DNA from: Methanobacteriota archaeon
GTDB lineage: Archaea > Thermoplasmatota > Thermoplasmata > RBG-16-68-12
Reading direction: 5' to 3'
Assembly (NCBI GenBank): GCA_005878665.1
Contig: VBLR01000155.1
Span: forward strand, 1 to 21,857
DNA: 21,857 nucleotides
The position numbers and the translations under genes were made by a program. Shown here piece by piece: positions 1 through 6,498 of this stretch. The notes beneath the pieces are model-generated. The model had not been told where the DNA came from and did no database searches. It worked only from the letters and a program-made list of their open reading frames with translations. Position 1 is the stretch's first letter, and each line of letters opens with the position of its first letter.

Positions 1-2639
1 ATCGGCTTCTTGATGACGCGCTTCTGCACGATCGGCGCGGACGCATTGGTCGGTCCGGGCGGGGACATCGGCCCGCGGGCCTGGACTCTTCGCGCCGGAG
101 CGCCTGCGACGACCGCTCCACCCGTGGGTGGCTTCTGATCGCGCATCAACGATCCGCACTTGTGGCAGACGTTGGCCGTCACGGAGTTGAGGGTGCCGCA
201 CGTCGGGCATGGCTTCGAGCCCATCTTGCGCATCTCCTCTTCCTCGCGGAGCCAGTCTTCGAAGGTGAGGAAGGTCGGCTGCTTGCGCCACCATTCCTGG
301 AACTCGGTTTCGCTCAGGCTGCGGCCCAGCTGTCGAGAGGCTTCCTGCTTGAAGCGGGCGACCACTTCGTCATACTGGAGGCGCATCTTCTCCTTGTAAT
401 CGGCCATCTCCAGCTGACCCGTCGCGAACTCGACGCCGCACTCCGGGCACTGCTTCACGTCGACCGGGATCCAGGCTTGGCAGTTCGAGCACTTCGCCAT
501 GTCCCGTTCGAACTCGACGCCGCACTTCGGGCACGTCGTCGCGTCCTCCGGGATGAAGGCGCCGCACTCGCCGCACTCGACCATCTTGCCGAGGCCGTAA
601 ACCTTCCAGTACAGCGACACGCCGATCGCGACGGCCGCCGCGGCCGCCAGGATGACCAAGAAGAGCCACCACTGGATGCCGAGGATCGGGACCTGCTGGA
701 ACAGGAAGGACGACGATCGTTGCACGGAGATCGCGCGGCTGTCCGGCTGAATCAGGGTCGTCGCCGGCGTCGCCACGATCGTGTACGACCCGTCCTGGGT
801 GCTCTGGGGCACCGTGATCGTCCCGACGAATAGGCCGTTACTGTCCGACATCGTCGAGTTCGTCGCGAGCACCGTGGCGCCGCTCCGCAGCTCGATATTC
901 AGGACGACGCCTCCGATGCCCTGCGAGCCCGAGTCCCGCACGTATCCCGTGACGCTCAGCGCGCTTCCGGAGACCACGGATTGGCCTGCCGACGGCGTAA
1001 GGAGCGCCGTGAACCCGGCCGGAGGAGGCTGGACGTTCAGCGTGATGTTCGCGAAGTTGTTGCTCTCCTGCGCGGTGCCGCCTTCGTTGATGGTGTTGTC
1101 CGGGTCGACGACGAGCATGAGCGTGTGGGCCCCGACCGCACTGATGCCCGCCACGTTCAACGTCTGATTCAGGGACGTGACCACGGTCAGGCCATTCACC
1201 CGGGCGATCTCGGTCGCGCGGTTTCCATCAAGGTACGCCGCGATCGAGACACCCGACGCGGTCGTCTGCCCCTGGTTCGAAATCAGCGCGTATGCCGTGA
1301 AGGGCTGGTTCTGCAGCACATTCATCGTGGCGCTCCCCGGCTGGACCGTGAGGTCCGGCCCGGTCCGCACCTGGATGGGCAAGGATACCGTGACGAGCTT
1401 CGTGTTGTTGTTCGCGTTGATCGCCGGATACGGGTCGAAGTCCACGCCGCCCGGGCCGGTCGTTGCCGCGAAGGTCGTGGCCAGCTGATAGTTGCCGAAC
1501 GATTCCGCGTTCGGCAGGGTGGCGTCGGTGATGTGGTCCGTGTACAGCGGAATCACCGCGATGCCGTTCGAGTCCGTGTGGTTCCAGGCGTTCGCGCCAC
1601 TCGCCGCCTTTCCGAGGTATGCGAGCGTCCGAGCGCTTGGCGTCGCGGACAGGCCGTTGTCCGGATACTGCGCGGTCGTTCCGCTCGGGCTGAGCGTCGA
1701 CCAAATCGTTGCGCCACTCACCGGGAACCCGGTCGAGTCGACGATTGTGGCACGGAGCCAGCGCAGGAGGAACACGTTTCCGCCTGGAGCGGGCCGATAG
1801 GCCGGTTGCCACGCCGACATGAGGACCGGGTCCTGCGTCCGGTCAATGGTGACGTCGTACAGGTATGCGTTCGAGGTTCCGTCGACTTGCAGCTCATTGT
1901 GCAGTCCCTGGACAGCGGATTCCGCGAAATCCACTCCGATGTACGTGTCGTACGCGTAGAGACTGCTCGACGCCGTCAGGGCGACATTTCCACCGCTGCC
2001 CCCGGTGGTGTTCTCGTAGATCCGTTCGATCCGAGACCCGTAGAGGCTCGCGGTCGTGGAGGCCCAGGCAATGAGCGGACCGTCGTTGTTCTCGTCCGTG
2101 TTCAGCCCGGAGTTCGCAATCTCGGAATCGGTGAAGCCCGTGATCGTCGAACCCGTGATGTCAATCGTCGCGCCCGTCGCATTGAACCAACCCGGGAACT
2201 TGAGGGCCGCACCGTTTCTCATCGTGAACCGGCTGTTCGCGCCGGAGACGGTGAGAGGGAGCTTGATGTACGGACTGATTTGCGCCGGGTTCGTCGTGAC
2301 GATCGAGTGGTCGAGGACGAGTTCACCGCCCGCGTTCACGGTGAGCGCGTAGCCGGCGTGAGCCCGATCCATTGAGAACATGAGGCCTCCGTTGACGAGC
2401 GTGAGGCTGCCTCCCGCATTAATGGTCACAGATCCGTCGACCGTATACGTGATTCCGGTGCAGACTTGCGGAGTCGTGACCGTCCAATCCCCGGTGATGA
2501 GGACACTGACCTGGTCGCAGGTCCCTGCGCGCGCGGCCGGGCTGAGGGCCACGATCGCGGCGAAGAGTCCCCCGAGGGCGACGGACCAAACGATCAAACA
2601 CGTCAGAGCCTTAGCATTCCGTTCGGATCGGCTAGACAA
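1..2639 (-). CDS. Large secreted/membrane-anchored protein with beta-helix, CARDB-like domain and C-terminal cytoplasmic zinc ribbons (partial, 3' end outside window)
   Basis: The frame is open from here to the window edge (about 879 codons; C-terminus missing). I chose a TTG start at 2639 because a GGAGGT Shine-Dalgarno lies 6 nt upstream (2646-2651) and it gives a normal signal peptide (hydrophobic about residues 12-33, cleavage near ARA-G). An in-frame ATG at 2675 would add 12 residues but has no ribosome site. After the signal come Gly/Asn/Thr-rich repeats typical of a right-handed beta-helix (about 40-250), a CARDB-like adhesive domain (about 430-520), a further Ig-like domain, and one membrane helix (about 652-677, LVILAAAAAVAIG). 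The cytoplasmic tail carries CxxC pairs of several zinc ribbons (CGEC, CPKC, CSNC, CPEC, then CPTC and CHKC) and a basic end (KRVIKKP). The outside is probably a surface adhesin or sugar-binding part and the inside a protein-interaction platform; the function is not known. Confidence 0.85.
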   Translation of the reverse strand, partial: MSSRSERNAKALTCLIVWSVALGGLFAAIVALSPAARAGTCDQVSVLITGDWTVTTPQVCTGITYTVDGSVTINAGGSLTLVNGGLMFSMDRAHAGYALTVNAGGELVLDHSIVTTNPAQISPYIKLPLTVSGANSRFTMRNGAALKFPGWFNATGATIDITGSTITGFTDSEIANSGLNTDENNDGPLIAWASTTASLYGSRIERIYENTTGGSGGNVALTASSSLYAYDTYIGVDFAESAVQGLHNELQVDGTSNAYLYDVTIDRTQDPVLMSAWQPAYRPAPGGNVFLLRWLRATIVDSTGFPVSGATIWSTLSPSGTTAQYPDNGLSATPSARTLAYLGKAASGANAWNHTDSNGIAVIPLYTDHITDATLPNAESFGNYQLATTFAATTGPGGVDFDPYPAINANNNTKLVTVSLPIQVRTGPDLTVQPGSATMNVLQNQPFTAYALISNQGQTTASGVSIAAYLDGNRATEIARVNGLTVVTSLNQTLNVAGISAVGAHTLMLVVDPDNTINEGGTAQESNNFANITLNVQPPPAGFTALLTPSAGQSVVSGSALSVTGYVRDSGSQGIGGVVLNIELRSGATVLATNSTMSDSNGLFVGTITVPQSTQDGSYTIVATPATTLIQPDSRAISVQRSSSFLFQQVPILGIQWWLFLVILAAAAAVAIGVSLYWKVYGLGKMVECGECGAFIPEDATTCPKCGVEFERDMAKCSNCQAWIPVDVKQCPECGVEFATGQLEMADYKEKMRLQYDEVVARFKQEASRQLGRSLSETEFQEWWRKQPTFLTFEDWLREEEEMRKMGSKPCPTCGTLNSVTANVCHKCGSLMRDQKPPTGGAVVAGAPARRVQARGPMSPPGPTNASAPIVQKRVIKKP

Positions 2640-2645
2640 CCCAAG

Positions 2646-2651
2646 ACCTCC
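2646..2651 (-). promoter_or_regulatory. Shine-Dalgarno site that decides the TTG start of the beta-helix protein
   Basis: GGAGGT on the minus strand, 6 nt before the TTG at 2639. It is the only good ribosome site near the 5' end of this gene and is the reason for preferring TTG over the upstream ATG at 2675. Confidence 0.55.
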
Positions 2652-2724
2652 TGAGGTCGAGTCGGCCGAACGCATCCGGAAGACTACGACCGATGGGCAT
2701 GTTGTCGGGCCCATCCGGGGCCTC

Positions 2725-2732
2725 TTTATAAA
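2725..2732 (-). promoter_or_regulatory. TATA box for the beta-helix protein gene
   Basis: TTTATAAA, a near-ideal archaeal TATA element, in an AT-rich patch of otherwise GC-rich DNA. Transcription would start about 26 nt downstream, near 2700-2703, leaving a leader of about 60 nt before the TTG start at 2639. The element is palindromic, but the only gene positioned to use it is on the minus strand. Confidence 0.6.
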
Positions 2733-2841
2733 TAGGTTACCGCGCGATTATCTATCCCGATACGCACCTGTTCTCACGCGGAAGAATGACGCCGGCATAT
2801 GGAGAGAAACCTTTTATCACGTCGCGAAGATAGAAATCGGG

Positions 2842-2880
2842 AAAAATCGCCGAAATCGACTCGAAAAGTGGGAGAAAAAC
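2842..2880 (-). terminator. Oligo-U tracts downstream of the coiled-coil zinc-ribbon gene
   Basis: On the minus strand there are three T-runs (TTTTT at 2879-2875, TTTT at 2867-2864, TTTTT at 2846-2842), 50-90 nt after the stop of the gene ending at 2930. Archaeal RNA polymerase stops mainly at such U-rich tracts, and the tract also separates this operon from the next minus-strand gene. Confidence 0.45.
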
Positions 2881-2929
2881 GGGTGGAGCTGAGGCCCCGC
2901 GCGCGGCGACGTCGACCCGACCACCCGAC

Positions 2930-4090
2930 TCAGATCACTTTCTTCTTCATGACCTTCTTCACGCTGACGGTGGCCTTCTTTGCGGACTTATCGTCCTCGG
3001 ACGCCATCCGGTGGCCGCAGGCGTAGCACATGATCGCATCGGGCGAGATCATCGTGCCGCAGGCCGGACAAGGGACCTCGGACTCGTCCTCCGCTTCGGA
3101 TGTTTCCTCGGCGGCGGCTTCGTCTTGGAGACGGTGGCCGCAGGCGTAGCACATGATCGCATCGGACGAGATCATCGTGCCGCAGGCCGGGCACGCAGTT
3201 TCCGATTCGACACCCGTGCTGGACTCGGCCTGGACGACGACCTTCGCGACGGGCTTCGCCACCGGCGCGATGGCGACGGGCATCTGCGGTGCGGGCTTCG
3301 AGGCCGCCGCGGGCGCCGGGCTGGATGGAATGGGTTGAGGCCTCAGTCCCCCGGGCGACGCCGAGGCCACGGGGACCGGTTTCACGGCGACGGGAGACAC
3401 GGCGACGGGAGACACCGCGGCGGGAGTCGCGGGCATCGACTTCATCGCCTGTTCTTGGGCGAGCAACTGTTTCTCCCGCTCGAGGAGCCGCTTCCCTTCT
3501 TCCGCGATTTTCGCGCGGGCGGCGGCGAAGTTGTCTTCCTCGACGGCGAGTTTCTTCTCCCGTTCCATGAGCTCGCGGGTCCGACCAATCTGCGCATCGA
3601 GGCTCGCCTTCTGGTCTTCGAGGAGCTTCACGATCTGCTCTTGCCTCGCGGCGATCTCGGCCTTCCGCGCCGCGATGTCCTTTACATGGGCGATCGCCTC
3701 GGAGTCCCGCCGAGCGAAATCTTCTTCCCGCCTTATGAAGGCCTCGAGGCGCTTCGCGAGTTCCTGCTCGCGGGAGACGAGCGAGTTCTCCTTCGCGAGG
3801 ACCTGCTGTCGGGTGGAATCGAATTGCTGCTCCCGGTCGGCGATCGCTTGCTCGCTCTGCTCGAGTTCTTTCTCGCGGGCCCGCAAGCCTTTCTCTCGGC
3901 CGACGAGGGAGTCCCGTTCCTCCGCCAGAGAGGTCCGCTCCTGTTCGAGGACCCGGCGTTCTTCCTCGATCTTGGCCCCCTGATCTTGGAGGGCTGCCTC
4001 GCGCTCCTTTCTGTCCGCATCTTGGGACTTCAGGCTTTCTTCCACTCTCTTCAGTGCGTCGAGTGCGTCTAGAATCGATCCTTCGGCCAT
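2930..4090 (-). CDS. Coiled-coil protein with two near-identical C-terminal zinc ribbons
   Basis: 386 aa, no signal peptide, so cytoplasmic. Residues about 10-215 are almost entirely Glu/Lys/Arg/Gln/Ala heptads (for example EREAALQDQGAKIEEE), a long coiled coil. A Pro/Ala/Val linker follows (about 219-290) with a short tandem repeat (AVSPVAVSPVAV). Two four-Cys ribbons follow at C300/C303/C314/C317 and C341/C344/C355/C358; both read CPACGTMIS.DAIMCYACGHR, and their DNA is 60/62 identical. The tail is strongly basic (KKVMKKKVI). The ATG at 4090 has a GGAGG site about 9 nt upstream. It lies 65 nt behind the KaiC-like ATPase gene on the same strand and is probably cotranscribed. Likely an elongated scaffold or adaptor; no specific family recognised. 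Confidence 0.88.
   Translation of the reverse strand: MAEGSILDALDALKRVEESLKSQDADRKEREAALQDQGAKIEEERRVLEQERTSLAEERDSLVGREKGLRAREKELEQSEQAIADREQQFDSTRQQVLAKENSLVSREQELAKRLEAFIRREEDFARRDSEAIAHVKDIAARKAEIAARQEQIVKLLEDQKASLDAQIGRTRELMEREKKLAVEEDNFAAARAKIAEEGKRLLEREKQLLAQEQAMKSMPATPAAVSPVAVSPVAVKPVPVASASPGGLRPQPIPSSPAPAAASKPAPQMPVAIAPVAKPVAKVVVQAESSTGVESETACPACGTMISSDAIMCYACGHRLQDEAAAEETSEAEDESEVPCPACGTMISPDAIMCYACGHRMASEDDKSAKKATVSVKKVMKKKVI
3009..3193 (-). repeat. Direct repeat: duplicated zinc-ribbon coding segment
   Basis: Segments 3009-3070 and 3132-3193 (62 nt each, offset 123 nt = 41 codons) differ at only two positions. They encode the two zinc ribbons of the coiled-coil protein. The in-frame spacing shows an internal duplication, either recent or kept uniform by gene conversion. 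Confidence 0.9.
3384..3428 (-). repeat. 15-nt tandem repeat in the Pro/Ala/Val linker
   Basis: Two perfect copies of a 15-nt unit (3384-3398 and 3399-3413) and a third degenerate copy (3414-3428) encode the AVSPV-type linker of the coiled-coil protein. It is a coding microrepeat, in frame. Confidence 0.7.
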
Positions 4091-4155
4091 TTACGGTGCC
4101 CTCCGCTGTTCGTGCATGGCGCCGTGCCCCCCGGGCGTCGGCGTATGAGCGTACC

Positions 4156-4875
4156 TCATGAATTGCCCCCCGCGTCGAAGATCGGACCGAGGACGGTCAG
4201 CCCGCCCTTCCGGACCTCGATCGCATGCTTCTCCATCGAGTGATCGGCGGATCGCATCTTCTCGACCTGCAGATACCGGACGAGCTTCCCGCGGGACCGG
4301 TCCAATCCCAGCATCACGATGCCGTCGACGAGAAACCCCTCGTTCCCGAGGAGCTGGCTCTCTCCGTTCGGCGTCCGCTCCATGACGACGAGCGAGGTGA
4401 GGTCGTTGTCCCGGAGCATCTTGAAGAAGTAGAACATCCGCTTCCGCATGTTGTTCGTGTTCTCCATGAGGGAGTAGAGGGCGCCGAGCGAATCGAGGGC
4501 GAAGAGCTTGAATTTGTGACCGTGCACCTTGCGGTAGTGGCCGATCATCCGCTCGATGAATGCCAGGTAGTCCGTCTGGTCCTCCGGACCGACGACGGCG
4601 TCGATCTCCCGGAGGTCCGTGAAGTCGCTGATCTGCATGTTCATGGACAGCTCGACGCCGAGGGACTCCATGTTCCGCAGGTGCGACTGGACGGTCTCCT
4701 CGAGCGTGGTGTAGAGCCCGAACTCCCCGGTGTCTTTCAGGTACCGCGACATGAGCGTGTAACAGAAGGACGTCTTCATCGACCCCGGCGGGCCGGTGAC
4801 GAGGATGACCTTCGGTGGGAGAATGTCGCTCCGAATCACTTTGTCCAGACCCTCGATTGCACTGCGGAATGCCAT
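4156..4875 (-). CDS. KaiC-like RecA-superfamily ATPase
   Basis: 239 aa, a single RecA/KaiC domain. Walker A is GPPGSMKTS (28-36), the catalytic glutamate pair is in TTLEE (56-60), and Walker B is KLFALDSL (123-130). The end (EKMRSADHSMEKHAIEVR) matches the KaiC-type inter-subunit strand. Circadian KaiC has two such domains; archaeal single-domain members act in signalling or as regulators of motility and are often hexameric (family knowledge). The ATG start at 4875 fits the family N-terminus; a TATA-like GATTAAGTG lies about 40 nt upstream. It heads an operon with the coiled-coil zinc-ribbon gene and is divergent from the zinc-ribbon/helical gene at 5040. It could also be annotated as a RadA-like or GvpD-like ATPase; its substrate or partner is unknown. 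Confidence 0.9.
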   Translation of the reverse strand: MAFRSAIEGLDKVIRSDILPPKVILVTGPPGSMKTSFCYTLMSRYLKDTGEFGLYTTLEETVQSHLRNMESLGVELSMNMQISDFTDLREIDAVVGPEDQTDYLAFIERMIGHYRKVHGHKFKLFALDSLGALYSLMENTNNMRKRMFYFFKMLRDNDLTSLVVMERTPNGESQLLGNEGFLVDGIVMLGLDRSRGKLVRYLQVEKMRSADHSMEKHAIEVRKGGLTVLGPIFDAGGNS

Positions 4876-5039
4876 GGCCGCGCCGGATACGCATCACACG
4901 GGGGCAGGGCTCACTTAATCGTTTTGCGCTGATTATCTGGGCTGAGGACTTATCATTCTCTGGACTGAGTCCGGAAAGTCTTTGTACGCTGTTTCAAGAT
5001 AGAAACGCGTCGACGAATTCGAGGTGTCGGCTTACGCCA

Positions 5040-6485
5040 GTGAAGGAAACGAAAGTCTGTCCCGTCTGTGATACGCCGATCGAGGCGGACGCGCGCGTGT
5101 GCCCTTCGTGCCAGACGGACCTGACCTTGTTCGACATCGGCGGGGGCATGGACCCAGCCGAGATGCCCGTAAAGGACGGACGGAGCATCGACGAGATCCT
5201 CGCCTCGATCATGGAAGGCAAAGAGGACCATCGCGAAATCTTCGAGACCCTCAAGAACGTCGCCCGGGAAGTCCCGGAATCGGCCGAGGTCGGCGCGGCG
5301 GCGAAACCGAGACCCGCCACGGAGGCCGCGGCCGATCTCGGCGAGCAGTTCCTGTGCCCCGTTTGCGAGACGTTGGTCTCCGCGGACGCGACCGTCTGTC
5401 CGGGTTGCGGCGCGGAGTTCTCCGAAGGCGAATCGACGGAGTACGAGTGCCCGGTATGCAAGGCCTCCGTGCCCGCGGACGCCGACCGCTGCCCCAGCTG
5501 CGGGGTCCGGTTCGCGGAAGACGCACAGACCGCGGCCGCCCCGATGGGGAAAATCCGCGGCCCGCCCGCTGCAATCGAGGAATCCCGGCCCGAGCCTGTC
5601 CCGACGCGGTCCTTCGCCACACCCACGGCCACCGGGAAACCGGCACGGACGCCCCTCCAAAACCGGATCGAGCAACTCCGTCGGAATCGGCGGGAAGCGG
5701 AACGGCGAATCCCACTCGGAGACCGGAAGCTCCTCTACCGCGAACTTCCCAAGCTGGTCAACGAGGTGAAGCCCCTCTTGGTCTCCGCGAAACGCATCGG
5801 GCTGGAAATCGAGGACGGGAAACGGATCATCAATGACGCGATCCAGGCCGGGAAGGGGCGCGACATCGAGCGCGCCGTCACGCTCATCGCCGAGGCACGC
5901 CGAGCGCTCGACGTCGCATTCGTCGACTTCATCGGCGGAGAAATCGATACGTTCATCCAGGAACTCCGCGCCGCCAAGGGCGATACGGGAGTGCAGGCGG
6001 CCACCCCGAAGCTCCAGGAGGCGGTCGGCCGGCTGGAGGCCGGCGACTACGACGCGGCCTGGGACCGGTTCCAATTGGCACTCGGCACCTTCCATACCGA
6101 GGCGAAGGACTTCCATGAAGCGCGCAAGCTCATCGACGACGGGAATCGCCTCGCGCGCGAGGTCCGTGCGATGGGCATGGACCTCCGGGACCCGGAGCGC
6201 CTGCTCCGACAGGGACGAGAGTCCCTGGACCGGCGGGATGTCGCCGGCGCACTCCGGTTCGGCGAGCAAGCGCAAGAGAGGATGAAGAGAGACGTCCCCG
6301 CGTTCGTCCAGGACCAGATGCGGAAGGCGCGCAACGATCTGTTGGACCTGAAGATGCGAGGCAACGATCTCTCCCGACCGATCGGCATCCTCAAAGACGC
6401 GAGCGCCCTCGTGAAGCAAGGGGCGTGGGGAGATGCCCTCCGGCAGATCCGCGAATTCCACAAGGCGGTTCAGGATCTCGAGTAG
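5040..6485 (+). CDS. Triple zinc-ribbon protein with helical-repeat C-terminal body
   Basis: 481 aa from a GTG at 5040. The frame is open further upstream, but there is no ATG in frame between the divergent KaiC-like gene and this point, and the first zinc ribbon starts immediately after the GTG. Zinc ribbons: C7/C10/C21/C24, C106/C109/C120/C123 and C137/C140/C151/C154, each of the form CPVC...CP.C. A low-complexity linker (about 160-205) leads to a wholly alpha-helical region (about 205-480) with TPR-like repeats such as AVGRLEAGDYDAAWDRFQ and QGRESLDRRDVAGALRFGEQ. No signal peptide or membrane segment. Probably a cytoplasmic adaptor; it converges on the DnaA-like gene with a 13-nt gap. No catalytic motif seen. 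Start confidence is moderate because no strong Shine-Dalgarno is present. Confidence 0.85.
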   Translation: MKETKVCPVCDTPIEADARVCPSCQTDLTLFDIGGGMDPAEMPVKDGRSIDEILASIMEGKEDHREIFETLKNVAREVPESAEVGAAAKPRPATEAAADLGEQFLCPVCETLVSADATVCPGCGAEFSEGESTEYECPVCKASVPADADRCPSCGVRFAEDAQTAAAPMGKIRGPPAAIEESRPEPVPTRSFATPTATGKPARTPLQNRIEQLRRNRREAERRIPLGDRKLLYRELPKLVNEVKPLLVSAKRIGLEIEDGKRIINDAIQAGKGRDIERAVTLIAEARRALDVAFVDFIGGEIDTFIQELRAAKGDTGVQAATPKLQEAVGRLEAGDYDAAWDRFQLALGTFHTEAKDFHEARKLIDDGNRLAREVRAMGMDLRDPERLLRQGRESLDRRDVAGALRFGEQAQERMKRDVPAFVQDQMRKARNDLLDLKMRGNDLSRPIGILKDASALVKQGAWGDALRQIREFHKAVQDLE

Positions 6486-6498
6486 GTCGGCCGAGGAC

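Noticed and set aside
981..2375. Plus-strand frame of 464 codons opposite the beta-helix protein
   Set aside because: The minus strand gives a signal peptide, beta-helix, membrane helix and zinc ribbons; the plus frame is low-complexity Arg-rich.
4953..6461. Long minus-strand frame opposite the triple-zinc-ribbon gene
   Set aside because: The sense strand encodes regular zinc ribbons and helices; the antisense product has no recognisable domain.
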